Origin: Vibrio marisflavi CECT 7928
GTDB taxonomy: Bacteria; Pseudomonadota; Gammaproteobacteria; Enterobacterales; Vibrionaceae
Direction of reading: 5' to 3'
Length of the DNA stretch: 64,000 nt
Assembly: GCF_921294215.1 (NCBI RefSeq)
Contig: NZ_CAKLDM010000002.1
Span: 682,001-746,000, forward strand
Translations under genes and position numbers: made by a program
Notes under the pieces: generated by a model
Databases searched by the model: none
Told to the model about the DNA's origin: nothing
Seen by the model: the letters and a program-made list of their open reading frames with translations, nothing else
Part shown: piece by piece, positions 35,550 to 45,594 of the stretch
Numbering within the stretch: the stretch's first letter is position 1
How the letters are laid out: each line of letters opens with the position of its first letter

Positions 35550-36539
35550 ATGACAAGATCTGCCAAGCTGTATAGGTACAAACTGCCTATGGATAGTGGT
35601 GTCATCTTAAGAAGCCAAAAGCTGTCTGAAAGGGTAGGCTTTATTGCTGAAATTACTGAAGGCGATAAAGTGGGTAGGGGTGAAATTGCCCCACTTAGTT
35701 GCTTTAGTTTGGAGTCGACCGAAGAAGCGGGTGTTCAAGCGCAACACCAATTAGAAATGTGGGTTCGTGGCGGACAGTTTGACTACGACAAGCTTTTTCC
35801 ATCGGTAGCATTTGGTCTTTCTATGGCTGAGCTAGAGCTAAATGACGAGTTGCCAGCTGAAGGTAATTACTTAGCTGCGCCACTATGTACTGGTGACCCA
35901 GATTCGTTGTTGCCGAAGCTAGAAGCTATGGATGGAAAAAAAGTAGCTAAGATAAAAGTTGGCTACCACGAGCCTATTCGTGATGGCATGCTCGTCAACC
36001 TGTTCTTGGAAGCGATTCCAGAGCTTAAGCTGCGTTTAGATGCTAACCGCTCTTGGGATTTAACGCAGGCGATGGAATTTGCAAAACAGATTACGCCATC
36101 TCTGCGTCAGCGCATCTCATATGTCGAAGAGCCATGTAAACAGCCGGGCGACAGCGTTTCTTTTGCTATTGATACCGGAATTGCGATTGCTTGGGATGAG
36201 ACGATCCAACATGAAATCTCACGCAAAGATTTTGCAATTGAAGATCTTCTAGGTGTAAAGACCTTAGTCATCAAACCAACGCTGATTGGTTCGGTTCAGG
36301 CTTGTATCAAGCTGATTGAAAAAGCTCAGGCGCAGAGCATTCAAACCGTATTGAGCTCAAGTATTGAGTCAAGCTTTGGCCTCACTCAATTGGCTCGATT
36401 AGCTAAATGGATACTGCCAGAAACAGTGCCCGGTTTGGATACAGTAAAATTCTTCGAGTGCCAGCTTGAAACAGCTTGGCCGGGTTGCGAACTGCCGGTA
36501 GTACCACTTTCTGAGCAAGAAGTTATGTGGCGTTCGTAG
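35550..36539 (+). CDS. menC: o-succinylbenzoate synthase MenC
   Basis: Enolase-superfamily dehydratase producing o-succinylbenzoate. 329 residues. The catalytic pair Lys134/Lys136 lies in AKIKVG; metal ligands are Asp164 in LDANRSW, Glu in YVEEPCKQP and Asp in IAWDETI; the second lysine is in VIKPTLIG. The ATG has AGGAAAATG upstream. The last 13 nt overlap the menE start chosen here. Confidence 0.95.
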   Translation: MTRSAKLYRYKLPMDSGVILRSQKLSERVGFIAEITEGDKVGRGEIAPLSCFSLESTEEAGVQAQHQLEMWVRGGQFDYDKLFPSVAFGLSMAELELNDELPAEGNYLAAPLCTGDPDSLLPKLEAMDGKKVAKIKVGYHEPIRDGMLVNLFLEAIPELKLRLDANRSWDLTQAMEFAKQITPSLRQRISYVEEPCKQPGDSVSFAIDTGIAIAWDETIQHEISRKDFAIEDLLGVKTLVIKPTLIGSVQACIKLIEKAQAQSIQTVLSSSIESSFGLTQLARLAKWILPETVPGLDTVKFFECQLETAWPGCELPVVPLSEQEVMWRS

Positions 36540-37963
36540 TGGATAACTTTGTCCCTGAATGGAAAAAATGGTCGTCTCGGCGACCATTTTCTATTGCGCT
36601 AAAAACGCCAAATGGCGACTACAATTGGCGAGAGATTAACCGGCTTGTAGACCAACAATCTCGCAGCCTTATATCTCAAGGTGTCAGTGCATCTGATTTA
36701 GTGACATGTGTCAGCAAGAATTGCTTCGAATTGGTAGTAGTTTATCTTGCGTGCATTGAGCTCGGAACGAAATGTTCCATCGTCATGCCTCAGCCGCTTT
36801 CCTTGTTGAAAGATAAGCTCGAAACGCTCTACACGAAAAAACAGACTCGATTTGTTTGGATTAGCCCTGAAGCACAAACACAAATGACTGCAGAAGAGCA
36901 GGCTGAATTAAGCTCTATTGTGACCAGTCTATCTTTGCACTCTATATCAGCATCGCTTTCTTCACTCCATTCTCAATATTCACCCAAAAGAATCTCATCA
37001 TTGATTTTTACCTCGGGTTCTTCAGGAAAAGCCAAAGCGGTTGCACACAATGTCCATCAACACAGAGCGTCAGCTTTGGGTTTACTTGAGAAGATACAAT
37101 TTAAACATGGAGACTCTTGGTTGTTGAGTTTACCTATGTATCATGTTTCTGGTTTGAGCATTGTTCATCGATGGCTAGTTGCTGGTGCATGTATGAAAAT
37201 TGGTAGTGGGAAGTTAGAAGAAGATATTCACGGTGTCACTCACGCTTCTCTTGTTGCAACGCAGCTACAAAGACTACTGACTCAATCTCAGACTCTTAAT
37301 CTTAAATGTGTTTTGTTAGGCGGTAGCCACATCCCAAGCTCTTTGGGGTTGCAAGCAGCCAAACAAAATATCGAAACATGGCTAGGCTATGGGATGACTG
37401 AAGCGGCTTCTACTGTTACGGCTAAGCGAGTGAATGAAGATGATACGGCAGGAACATTGTTGCCGAATCGAGAACTGCGAGTTGAGCAGGGCAAGATTTA
37501 CATCGCAGGCCAGACACTCGCGAGTGGCTATTATTTTCAAGGCAAGCTGAACAGCCTGACTGACGATGAAGGATGGTTCGATACCAAGGATCTTGGAGAG
37601 TGGGTTGGAAATGAAGTTCGTATTCTTGGCAGAGAGGGAAACATGTTTATCTCTGGAGGAGAAAACGTTCACTGTGAGGAAATAGAAGTCGTGATAAATC
37701 GCCATGAACAGGTGAATACTTGTATCGTGGTTGCTGTCGAAGACAGTGAATTTGGAGCGGTATCCATTGCCTTGGTTGCTTCTAATAGTGACTTAGCCAG
37801 TTTAAATATTAATGAGTGGCTGGAAGGCAAAATCGAACGTTTTAAGCGTCCTCGCCAGTATTATATTTTGCCTGATGAATTGCTTACCTCAGGTATAAAA
37901 ATCTCACGTAAAGACGTTAAAGATTACGTCACGTCTCACTTCACCAACTATCGAGTTATTTGA
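36527..37963 (+). CDS. menE: o-succinylbenzoate-CoA ligase MenE
   Basis: AMP-forming ligase activating o-succinylbenzoate with CoA. 478 residues. The ATP/AMP signature is LIFTSGSSGKAKAVAHN (about 157-173), followed by LGYGMTEAASTV, the ribose-binding GWFDTKDLGEW and the C-terminal hinge region GREGNMFISGGENV. Starts at a GTG (36527) within menC; another GTG at 36539, directly overlapping the menC stop, gives MDNFVPEWKKW and is equally possible. Last gene of the men operon. Confidence 0.93.
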   Translation: MAFVVDNFVPEWKKWSSRRPFSIALKTPNGDYNWREINRLVDQQSRSLISQGVSASDLVTCVSKNCFELVVVYLACIELGTKCSIVMPQPLSLLKDKLETLYTKKQTRFVWISPEAQTQMTAEEQAELSSIVTSLSLHSISASLSSLHSQYSPKRISSLIFTSGSSGKAKAVAHNVHQHRASALGLLEKIQFKHGDSWLLSLPMYHVSGLSIVHRWLVAGACMKIGSGKLEEDIHGVTHASLVATQLQRLLTQSQTLNLKCVLLGGSHIPSSLGLQAAKQNIETWLGYGMTEAASTVTAKRVNEDDTAGTLLPNRELRVEQGKIYIAGQTLASGYYFQGKLNSLTDDEGWFDTKDLGEWVGNEVRILGREGNMFISGGENVHCEEIEVVINRHEQVNTCIVVAVEDSEFGAVSIALVASNSDLASLNINEWLEGKIERFKRPRQYYILPDELLTSGIKISRKDVKDYVTSHFTNYRVI

Positions 37964-38048
37964 TAGTCCAAAACAGAATTTAACCTTTTTATAACCAAGA
38001 CTCATAATGACAGTCGTTGTCTATTTATTCCGGCTATAAGGGTTTGGT

Positions 38049-38198
38049 ATGAAATTGTTTCTTCTCGGCGCTGCATTGTTGCAGCTAGTGATTGCAACGC
38101 AAAGCTACGGTTTGTTTAGGTCGATAATCGAAATGACGGCTTTTCTGACCGTGTTCGTTCTATGTATTCACGTGTCGGTACAGAAAAGCCAGAAGTAG
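38049..38198 (+). CDS. small membrane protein, 49 residues
   Basis: ATG at 38049 with AAGGG 6-7 nt upstream, in the gap after menE and in the same direction. The 49-residue product has two hydrophobic stretches (LFLLGAALLQLVIA and MTAFLTVFVLCIHVSV) separated by a short polar turn, so a two-helix inner-membrane hairpin is likely, ending in basic SQKSQK-like residues. It may be the last member of the men transcript. Family not recognised; coding status rests on ribosome site and composition. Confidence 0.5.
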   Translation: MKLFLLGAALLQLVIATQSYGLFRSIIEMTAFLTVFVLCIHVSVQKSQK

Positions 38199-38221
38199 TG
38201 GTTAAGGTTGGCAGTAGAGAA

Positions 38222-39145
38222 TTAGTGCCATAGAAGCCAAGACAATGAAGAGACTGAAATTGATATCCATAACCCGACACCGTACAGCAACGGCTTGGCA
38301 CCTGTTGATCTAAGCTTTTCGATAGTGATTCCACAACCAATTAAGAATAAACATACCACCAAAAGCTTTTTCGAAGCGACAAAGATGCCGTGGTAAATCG
38401 CCTCAAACTGCGGAGTTACATCGCTGATACCTATTGCTATCACATAGAAGAAAATGAAGTATGGAATAGTAATTTTTTTCGAGTGGCTACGGAATAAGAA
38501 AGCGCTTAAGAAGGCAACAGGGATGATCCATAGTGCGCGAGTTAGCTTCAATGTCGTTGCAATTGTTAGCGCTTCGTTGCCATAAGCAGAAGCCGCTCCA
38601 ACGACCGAAGAAGTATCGTGAATAGCGATAGCTGCCCACATTCCAAAAGTTTCTTGGCTAAGGTGCAGCGCATGACCAATGACTGGAAATAGAAATAGAG
38701 CGATAGAATTAAGTACATATATCGTGGCGAGAGCTAGTCCGATTTGTTCATCGTCCGCATTGATTGCAGGGGCAATAGCTGCGATGGCACTACCGCCACA
38801 AATTGCTGTACCTGAAGCGATAAGGTAACCCGTTGTTTTATTTAGTTTGATCGCTTTTGCTACAAACCACCCCAAAATGAGAGTACCTGCAATAGTTGCG
38901 ATAATCAGACCGATGCCATCTGAGGTCACAGTAAGCGCTTCGCGTAAAGGGATCCCAAACCCTAGGCCGACAATCGAATAGGCCAGTAATCTTTTTGTCC
39001 ACTTAGTAAGAGAAATGTTTTGTGGCACGAGACCAAAACTTGCCATAGCAAAGCCAATGATCAATGCAATCGGAGAGTTAACAAACGGAGTTAGCGTAAG
39101 CAGGATGGCTAAGCCGAAAGGAATATAGCTATTTTTTAATACCAT
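38222..39145 (-). CDS. yeiH: YeiH/UPF0324-family putative exporter
   Basis: Integral membrane protein of about ten helices, 307 residues, of the YeiH (putative sulfate exporter) family. The hallmark is [18 protein letters not shown] (about 107-124), with a second signature [11 protein letters not shown]. The family's substrate is not firmly established. The start is placed at 39145 ([13 protein letters not shown]) because this begins the first helix; an upstream frame start adds a hydrophilic stretch not expected in the family, although neither has a strong ribosome site. Confidence 0.85.
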   Translation of the reverse strand: MVLKNSYIPFGLAILLTLTPFVNSPIALIIGFAMASFGLVPQNISLTKWTKRLLAYSIVGLGFGIPLREALTVTSDGIGLIIATIAGTLILGWFVAKAIKLNKTTGYLIASGTAICGGSAIAAIAPAINADDEQIGLALATIYVLNSIALFLFPVIGHALHLSQETFGMWAAIAIHDTSSVVGAASAYGNEALTIATTLKLTRALWIIPVAFLSAFLFRSHSKKITIPYFIFFYVIAIGISDVTPQFEAIYHGIFVASKKLLVVCLFLIGCGITIEKLRSTGAKPLLYGVGLWISISVSSLSWLLWH

Positions 39146-39349
39146 GAAAGTGGACCAATTGAAGAAGATATGACAATTGTACACAAGATTTAGGTTCTAT
39201 AAGTATTAATGTTTTTAACATGCGTTCAGATAAATTGAACGAAATTGAAAGGCAGAAGATTGCAACTCTAAACACAAGTAGCCAGTTTTTCTATTTGGAT
39301 ACTTGTGAATAGAGTTAACCGAAAGGGCGGTACACGGCACTTCGTTTTG

Positions 39350-41224
39350 TTAGCGCCAGTCTCCTCTTAATTGAGTGATGACTTCTTTTAGAGAGCTTAA
39401 TGATGTCTCAGTAGAGTGGATTGGGGCTGACGCTTCAATTTCAATTTCTGCTCTAAATCGGGTTGGAACTCCTTTGCAAGCACGGCCTTTATATCGACTA
39501 AAATAGCTTCCCCACATGCCTTTAAGAGCCATAGGTATCACTGGTGATGAGGCTTTTCTCAAAATCAGTTCAACACCGCGACGAAACTCTTGAATCTCTC
39601 CATCAGACGTCAGGTGGCCTTCTGGAAAAATGCAAACTAGCTCGCCATTTTGCAATGCTTCGTCGACAGATTTTAGCGCCGCTCGAATAGAGGACTTGTT
39701 GTTAGCAGAGATAGGTATTACACCTGCTCTTTTGTAAAAACGTTGCAGTGGCTTAAAGTTGGCGTAATCTTCTTCCATCACAAATCGTATCAACCTTGGG
39801 CAAATCGCACTTAACAAAAGAGCATCCATATAGCTGACATGATTGCATACGATCAGCGCGCCACCTTCTTCTGGTAAGTGGTGTAAATTCTTATGTTTCA
39901 CTTTATAAATTGTGTGAGTGAGTATCCACAAGACAAAACGAACCAAAAATATCGGTACTTGATAGCAAAGGAACAAAGTGATCAAGAAGTTGACAACAGC
40001 GATAGCAATAAATAATTGCGGGATGGTGAGTTCTAGAACAGACAAGGCAACGATCGCTAACACTGCGCTTCCCACCATATACAGCGCGTTATATATGTTA
40101 AGTGCGGCGATGATTTGTGCTCGTTGGTTTACTTTGGATCGATGTTGAATCAGAGCATAAAGAGGAACAATGAACACGCCGCCAGAAGCCCCAAGTAGCA
40201 GCAAAAACAGAAAGACAGGCCACAATGAAGTGTAGGAAACAAAATCATACAGCGATGTGAAATGGGGTAGGCTATCAGGAATGGAATAGGCCATTAGAAA
40301 GCCAAATACCGTAATGCCCAAGCTACCAATAGGGACTATTCCGATCTCGATTCGGTGGCCTGATAGTTTGTCACAAACCTGCGAGCCGAGTGCGATGCCG
40401 ATTGAGAATATGGCTAGTAGAAAAGAAACGGCACTTTCTGTCCCATTGAGATAGATTTTTGTAAAGTTAGGAAACTGAGTTAAATAAGTGGCACCGAGAA
40501 ACCAGAACCAGCTAATCGCCATAATTGATTGAAAAATAACTCGATCTTGTTTGGATATAGAAAGCGTCGTCTTAGTGTGTTTGATTGGCTGCCAGCGAAA
40601 CTTGATTTCGGGTGCTGCAGCAGGAGCAACAGGGATGTAGCGGCTGGCGATATAGCCAAATAGGGCAAATAACACTACACAAATACCAGCCAACCACTTT
40701 GCATTTTCTGCTGAAGCGATAAAACCTGCGCCAATGGTACCAATGAGTATCGCTAGAAATGTCCCGGTTTCGACCAATGCATTACCTGGTACCAGCTCAT
40801 TTTGTTTAAGGTGCTGCGGGAGCAAAGCATATTTGACTGGACCAAAAAAAGCAGACTGTGTGCCCATCAAAAATAGCAAGAACAGCAAAATGCCATAGCT
40901 GTTGGTGATAAAACCAATTGCGCCTAATGCCATAATGACGATTTCAAACATTTTAACTTTTCTTATATATGCTGATTTTTCATATTTGTCAGCTAATACA
41001 CCTGCTGAGGCGGAAAAGAGAAAAAATGGCAGGATAAATAGCCCAGCAGCCAGATTGATAAACAAATTACTTGAGATAGGCAGCGCTTGCGCACTAGAAA
41101 ATGCAACAAAAATTAACAGTACGTTTTTAAAAACGTTGTCGTTAAAAGCGCCAAAAAACTGTGTAATAAAATAGGGGAGAAAACGTCGTTCAGAAAGCAA
41201 ACTGCCATTGTCGTCTTTTGGCAT
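39350..41224 (-). CDS. fusion of an LplT-like MFS transporter and a PlsC-type acyltransferase
   Basis: 624 residues. N-terminal MFS unit of about 12 helices (10-420) beginning FLPYFITQFFGAFNDNVFKN, the LplT lysophospholipid-flippase style. It is followed by a PlsC/1-acylglycerophosphate acyltransferase domain (about 430-624) with NHVSYMD (HX4D motif, near residue 460) and FPEGHLTSDG (near 533). In E. coli, LplT and the acyltransferase-acyl-ACP synthetase Aas are separate; in many bacteria all three are fused. Here the AMP-forming synthetase domain is absent. Likely role: import and re-acylation of lysophospholipids (inference). A TetR regulator sits 17 bp upstream. Confidence 0.85.
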   Translation of the reverse strand: MPKDDNGSLLSERRFLPYFITQFFGAFNDNVFKNVLLIFVAFSSAQALPISSNLFINLAAGLFILPFFLFSASAGVLADKYEKSAYIRKVKMFEIVIMALGAIGFITNSYGILLFLLFLMGTQSAFFGPVKYALLPQHLKQNELVPGNALVETGTFLAILIGTIGAGFIASAENAKWLAGICVVLFALFGYIASRYIPVAPAAAPEIKFRWQPIKHTKTTLSISKQDRVIFQSIMAISWFWFLGATYLTQFPNFTKIYLNGTESAVSFLLAIFSIGIALGSQVCDKLSGHRIEIGIVPIGSLGITVFGFLMAYSIPDSLPHFTSLYDFVSYTSLWPVFLFLLLLGASGGVFIVPLYALIQHRSKVNQRAQIIAALNIYNALYMVGSAVLAIVALSVLELTIPQLFIAIAVVNFLITLFLCYQVPIFLVRFVLWILTHTIYKVKHKNLHHLPEEGGALIVCNHVSYMDALLLSAICPRLIRFVMEEDYANFKPLQRFYKRAGVIPISANNKSSIRAALKSVDEALQNGELVCIFPEGHLTSDGEIQEFRRGVELILRKASSPVIPMALKGMWGSYFSRYKGRACKGVPTRFRAEIEIEASAPIHSTETSLSSLKEVITQLRGDWR

Positions 41225-41241
41225 GTGGGGTCCTTTAAGTG

Positions 41242-41832
41242 TTACCAGTCAATTAGATAGCGTGACATCAAGTTCGATATTAGTTTTTTACCATCAATAG
41301 GCTCAGCGGCAAAGAACTTGTCGTCAACACTGAGCAGCGTGACTCCATGGACTCCGGCCCACAATACTCGACTCGCTTCCAAGATTTCAGATTTTTCTCT
41401 GTTTGGAGAGAGTTGCTTAAGTAGCCCTTCAAGCATTCCAGTCATATTATCGATACGTTGCGCTTGCCATTTAGGAAGGTCTTCGCCATTCATATTGTGA
41501 TCAAAGATTAATTGCCAGCGATAGCGATTGGCATGGGCGAAGTCATGATAGCAGTAGGCGAGTTTATACAGCGCTTCTTTTGCTTCTGTTTCATTCGCTA
41601 AGATATCTTTGGCTTGCTCTGCAAGCTCATCCAGAGTTTCGGCGATAACATGCAAAAGCAAAAGGTTGTAGTTACCAAATATGTTAACCAAGGTGCTTGG
41701 CACATAGCCGACAAGGTTTGCAATCTTTCTCAAACTGAGCTCGTGGTGAGGTTTGTCAGCTAAAAACTTTTTCACTTCTGACAATGTGAGCTCTGTTAAC
41801 TCTTCTCGGGTATGATCGTTTCTGCGCGCCAT
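41242..41832 (-). CDS. TetR/AcrR-family transcriptional regulator
   Basis: 196 residues. The N-terminal helix-turn-helix (about 10-60) includes LSLRKIANLVGYVPSTLVNIFGN; the C-terminal all-helical ligand domain contains RVLWAGVHGVTLL, the WHG-type pattern of many TetR proteins. It lies 17 bp upstream of the transporter-acyltransferase gene on the same strand, so it probably controls its own operon in response to a fatty acyl or phospholipid-derived ligand (inference). Divergent from the Tim44-like gene. Confidence 0.88.
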   Translation of the reverse strand: MARRNDHTREELTELTLSEVKKFLADKPHHELSLRKIANLVGYVPSTLVNIFGNYNLLLLHVIAETLDELAEQAKDILANETEAKEALYKLAYCYHDFAHANRYRWQLIFDHNMNGEDLPKWQAQRIDNMTGMLEGLLKQLSPNREKSEILEASRVLWAGVHGVTLLSVDDKFFAAEPIDGKKLISNLMSRYLIDW

Positions 41833-42012
41833 TCTAATTAATCAGTAAAAATACAATGTTCAATATTTTAGTTACGTATCTATACCAGCGTCAACAAACC
41901 TCTTTTCGTTTTGCAATATTCTGATACATCAATTCAGAGTACAGGTGTTTTCACGTGCTAGTTGAAAAGCTATGATTGTTCAGGAATAGGTTAGAATACG
42001 TTAAGGAAAAAC

Positions 42013-42891
42013 ATGAAACGGTTTTTATCCCTTGTAGCGATCCTTATGGTGACAGTCGTTACAGCTCAAGTTGCGGAAGCTAAAAAGTTTGGCGGAGGTC
42101 GTTCTTTCGGCAAAAGTTTTAAAACAGCGCCTGCTCCGAAACAACAGAATTTGAATACCAATAGTGTCGGTAAAAACCAGGCGGGAGCTGCAAAAAGCTC
42201 AAGCAAAAAAGGTTTAATGGGCGGCTTGCTTGGTGGTTTGCTGGCTGGTGGCCTTTTAGCTGCAATGTTTGGCGGTGCTTTTGATGGTATCCAGTTCATG
42301 GATATTCTTATTTTTGGTTTGATTGCTTTCATAATCTTCAAGCTAGTGCGCGGTATGCTTGGAGCTAAGCAGGGCAGTATTAATCAGCATCGACAGCAGC
42401 CAGCCTTCGGTGGAGCGCCAGAACCAAAGTTTGAGCCTGCAAATGAGAGAAACTTCGAGCAAGGCTCAGGTAGCTCAACGACTAGTGGTGGTTTTGGCGC
42501 AGCAACAGATGTTCCGCATAACTTTGCACCGGGTTTTGATCAGGTTGCATTTGTTGATGGTGCAAGAGAGCACTATCGCATCCTGCAAGGTGCGTGGAAC
42601 TTTAACCAGCTTGAGAAGATTGAAGAGTATGTCTCTCCAAGCTTGTTTGAAGACCTAAAAGCAGAGCGAGCAAAACTGCAAGGTGAGCAGCATACGGATG
42701 TGATGTACGTAGATGCTGAAATTGTACGTGCAGATTACGACTCAGAAAAAGCGCAAATCAGTTTGCAATTCAGCGGTCGTTATAAAGATGCGGCAGAGAA
42801 TATCGAAGAAGATATTGAAGACTTGTGGCACCTTGAAAGAGATTTAACTAAGCCAAATGCACCTTGGTTGATTGTTGGAATCCAAGGCTAA
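42013..42891 (+). CDS. Tim44-like domain membrane protein
   Basis: 292 residues. Signal-like N-terminal helix (MKRFLSLVAILMVTVVTAQVAEA), a basic Gly/Ser-rich segment, a Gly-rich hydrophobic stretch (GLMGGLLGGLLAGGLLAAMFGG) and a second helix (ILIFGLIAFIIFKLV), then a Gly/Ser linker and a C-terminal Tim44-like domain (about 175-290) from FVDGAREHYRILQGAWN to PWLIVGIQG. Bacterial Tim44-domain proteins of this type have no settled function; they resemble the membrane-associated domain of the mitochondrial import motor. Ends at a strong terminator. Confidence 0.85.
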   Translation: MKRFLSLVAILMVTVVTAQVAEAKKFGGGRSFGKSFKTAPAPKQQNLNTNSVGKNQAGAAKSSSKKGLMGGLLGGLLAGGLLAAMFGGAFDGIQFMDILIFGLIAFIIFKLVRGMLGAKQGSINQHRQQPAFGGAPEPKFEPANERNFEQGSGSSTTSGGFGAATDVPHNFAPGFDQVAFVDGAREHYRILQGAWNFNQLEKIEEYVSPSLFEDLKAERAKLQGEQHTDVMYVDAEIVRADYDSEKAQISLQFSGRYKDAAENIEEDIEDLWHLERDLTKPNAPWLIVGIQG

Positions 42892-42914
42892 CAGATTGCT
42901 CTAGGTGAATACTT

Positions 42915-42944
42915 AAAGCCAGAACATTGAGTTCTGGCTTTTTT
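42915..42944 (+). terminator. rho-independent terminator of the Tim44-like gene
   Basis: AAAGCCAGAAC (42915-42925) pairs perfectly over 11 bp with GTTCTGGCTTT (42931-42941), followed by TTT. It is 23 nt after the stop codon. Confidence 0.92.
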
Positions 42945-42985
42945 GATCGTGTATGTGAATCGGTTTTATTTTTAGGCTGCCAGTG

Positions 42986-44056
42986 CTATGCGGTCAGCAA
43001 CCCAGAAACTTCAAACTCTTGGAGTTTCTTAGGGTAGCCTTCTAAGTTGCCGATGTTCTGTTTTATCCACTCTGAATTGTAATAAGTATCTAAGTAGCGT
43101 TCACCGCTATCACAAAGCAAGGTAACAATAGAACCGCGCTGGCCTTTCGTTTTCATTTCGCTAGCAAGTTGTAGAGCACCATACAGGTTTGTCCCCGTAG
43201 AGGCTCCGACTTTGCGACCAATGATATTCTTGAGCCAATGAATAGTAGCGATACTCGCTGCATCGGGTATGCTGCGCATTTCGTCAATGACACCGGGAAT
43301 AAAGCTAGGCTCGACTCTCGGACGGCCAATGCCCTCGATTTTACTGCCAACGTTTGAAGTAATTGCTGTATCACCTGTTTGATAAAATTGATGGAAAACA
43401 GAGTTTTCAGGGTCTACAACGCAGAGTTGAGTATTGTGTTGCTGGTAACGAATGAAGCGGCCGATTGTAGCTGAAGTACCGCCAGTACCTGCGCTCATTA
43501 CTATCCAACTTGGTATCTTGTGCTCTTCCATTGCCATTTGCTCAAATATTGAGTTAGCAATGTTGTTGTTGCCGCGCCAGTCTGTCGCTTTTTCAGCATA
43601 GGTAAACTGATCCATGTAATGGCCGTTCAGCTCTTTGGCAAGTCTTTTCGACTCAGCGTAAATTTGGTCTGAATGTTCGACAAAGTGTGCTTTTCCGCCA
43701 TAAAATTCTATTTGTTCAATTTTTTTTGCAGCAGTACGTTTTGGCACCACAGCGATGAACGGTAGGTTGAGCAATCTTGCAAAGTAGGCTTCAGACACGG
43801 CAGTGCTGCCGGATGAAGATTCGATAATGGTGGTTTCAGGTCCAACCCATCCATTACAAATGGAGTATAAAAATAGCGAACGAGCTAATCTGTGCTTCAA
43901 TGAGCCGGTTGGATGTGTGCTCTCATCTTTGAGGTAAATATCGATGCCGCTGATAGACGGGAGTTCCAGCTTAATTAAATGTGTATCTGCCGAGCGTTGA
44001 AAGTCTGCTGCTATTTTACTTATGGCATGGTTAGTCCAATTCTTACTGGTAGTCAT
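42986..44056 (-). CDS. PLP-dependent cysteine-synthase-family enzyme, probable cysteine desulfhydrase
   Basis: 356 residues of fold-type II PLP enzyme. The cofactor lysine is in [13 protein letters not shown] (near residue 54), the substrate loop [13 protein letters not shown] replaces the usual cysteine-synthase SGNTG, and [15 protein letters not shown] binds the phosphate. Cds1 of Mycobacterium, an L-cysteine desulfhydrase of this fold with similar length and loop, is the closest type I can name. It is divergent from a DecR-like regulator, which in E. coli controls cysteine degradation, so a role in breaking down cysteine to sulfide is a reasonable inference. Confidence 0.78.
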   Translation of the reverse strand: MTTSKNWTNHAISKIAADFQRSADTHLIKLELPSISGIDIYLKDESTHPTGSLKHRLARSLFLYSICNGWVGPETTIIESSSGSTAVSEAYFARLLNLPFIAVVPKRTAAKKIEQIEFYGGKAHFVEHSDQIYAESKRLAKELNGHYMDQFTYAEKATDWRGNNNIANSIFEQMAMEEHKIPSWIVMSAGTGGTSATIGRFIRYQQHNTQLCVVDPENSVFHQFYQTGDTAITSNVGSKIEGIGRPRVEPSFIPGVIDEMRSIPDAASIATIHWLKNIIGRKVGASTGTNLYGALQLASEMKTKGQRGSIVTLLCDSGERYLDTYYNSEWIKQNIGNLEGYPKKLQEFEVSGLLTA

Positions 44057-44183
44057 AGTTACCTCCGTTACATAAGATATTAGTAAATGTTATATACAAT
44101 TGCTAAAAATAGCTTTATTTTTATCCTACTAATTAGGATAATATGTAGAAAAATTTTCTAAAATGTTAACTGAGGGTAGAAAA

Positions 44184-44642
44184 GTGGAGCTAGATAAAGT
44201 CGATCGCACCATATTGTCACTTTTACAAAAAGACGGCACGTTGTCACTGAATGACTTAGCAGAGGCTGTAAATCTTACCACAACTCCCTGCTGGAAGAGA
44301 TTAAAAAAATTAGAAGATTCAGGTGTTATTGATAAGCGTGTCGCGTTATTGAATCCAGATCAGTTAGATCTTTCCTTTACGGCATTTGTATTAGTGAAAA
44401 CTCGTGACCACTCCCATGAATGGTATACAGGGTTTGTCGATAAGGTGTCAGAGTTTCCTGAAGTTATGGAGTTTTACCGTATGGCTGGTGAGTACGACTA
44501 CATGATGAAAGTTCAGGTGAAAGACATTAAAAAATTCGACGAGTTCTATAAGAAACTCGTTAATAGTGTCGATGGTATTACTAATGTCACGTCGACATTT
44601 GCGATGGAGCCGCTGAAGTACACCACCGCTCTGCCAATTTGA
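44184..44642 (+). CDS. decR: Lrp/AsnC-family regulator DecR (CyuR)
   Basis: 152 residues, the same length as E. coli DecR/YbaO, and similar throughout: [40 protein letters not shown] (helix-turn-helix, about 20-50), [16 protein letters not shown] and KYTTALPI. DecR activates cysteine-detoxifying genes in response to cysteine. The start is a GTG at 44184, 7 nt after GAGGG; the ATG at 44163 has no ribosome site and adds seven residues absent from the E. coli protein. Faces the cysteine-synthase-like gene across about 127 bp. Confidence 0.85.
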   Translation: MELDKVDRTILSLLQKDGTLSLNDLAEAVNLTTTPCWKRLKKLEDSGVIDKRVALLNPDQLDLSFTAFVLVKTRDHSHEWYTGFVDKVSEFPEVMEFYRMAGEYDYMMKVQVKDIKKFDEFYKKLVNSVDGITNVTSTFAMEPLKYTTALPI

Positions 44643-44644
44643 TT

Positions 44645-45511
44645 CTATTTGCTCTTACTAAAGCGCATGACGCCTTCTTGAACTGCAGTCGCGACTAACT
44701 CACCGTTGCGATTGTATATTTCACCTCTTACAAGCCCACGTGTTGCCGATGCATTTGGGCTTTCAATTGCATATAAAAGCCAGTCATTCATCTTAAAAGG
44801 TCTGTGATACCACATGGAGTGATCTATTGTTGCTATCTGAAACTTCGGAGTGAGTAGTGACACTTTGTGCGGGTGAAGTGCAGTAACTAGAAAGCCCCAA
44901 TCAGAAGCATAGGCGAGCAAATATTGATGGACGAGTAGGTCATCTGGCATAGAGCCGTTTGAGCGAATCCACAAATATTGTTTCGGCTGTTCTTCATGAG
45001 GCTTTAATGGATTAACTACTACCACAGGGCGAATTTCAATCGGTTTTTCACCGCAGAATATCTTTTGCACTTGTGGCGGCAATTTATCGGCAATCTTTGC
45101 CGCAAGATCGGTTTCTGAGGCAAAGTTTTCCGGCCCTGGCACATTTGGCATTGAGTTTTGGTGCTCAAATCCTTTTTCGTGAATGTGGTAGGAAGCAGTT
45201 AGGTAAAATATCGGCTTTCCATACTGAATGGCTTTGACACGGCGAGTGCTAAAGCTTGTGCCGTCTCTTAGGTTATCGACGTCGTATATAATCGGTTTAT
45301 TGGGATCGCCTTTGTAAAGAAAGTAGCTATGAAACGAATGAACAGCTCGGTCTGACGGTACAGTGTAACGTGCAGCTGATAGGGCTTGACCAATCACTTG
45401 CCCCCCGTAAACTTGAGGTAACCCTAAGTTTTCACTCTGGCCTCTGAATAGCTCTTCTTCTAGCTGTTCAAGTTGCAAAAGATCTAATAGTTCATCCAAT
45501 GGTCGGCTCAT
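44645..45511 (-). CDS. tesB: acyl-CoA thioesterase II
   Basis: 288 residues of double hot-dog fold, hydrolysing medium- and long-chain acyl-CoAs. Landmarks typical of TesB are [23 protein letters not shown] at the N terminus, [31 protein letters not shown] and the late [14 protein letters not shown], with the catalytic Asp in the C-terminal half. Convergent with decR, 2 bp between stops and no terminator visible. Confidence 0.93.
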   Translation of the reverse strand: MSRPLDELLDLLQLEQLEEELFRGQSENLGLPQVYGGQVIGQALSAARYTVPSDRAVHSFHSYFLYKGDPNKPIIYDVDNLRDGTSFSTRRVKAIQYGKPIFYLTASYHIHEKGFEHQNSMPNVPGPENFASETDLAAKIADKLPPQVQKIFCGEKPIEIRPVVVVNPLKPHEEQPKQYLWIRSNGSMPDDLLVHQYLLAYASDWGFLVTALHPHKVSLLTPKFQIATIDHSMWYHRPFKMNDWLLYAIESPNASATRGLVRGEIYNRNGELVATAVQEGVMRFSKSK

Positions 45512-45594
45512 GCACTTTCTCTATATATTATTAAGCTATTTGTAGATATTACGATGATTTGAGCCAATTTGCGCTGCCAGTGAGTGATTTATTT

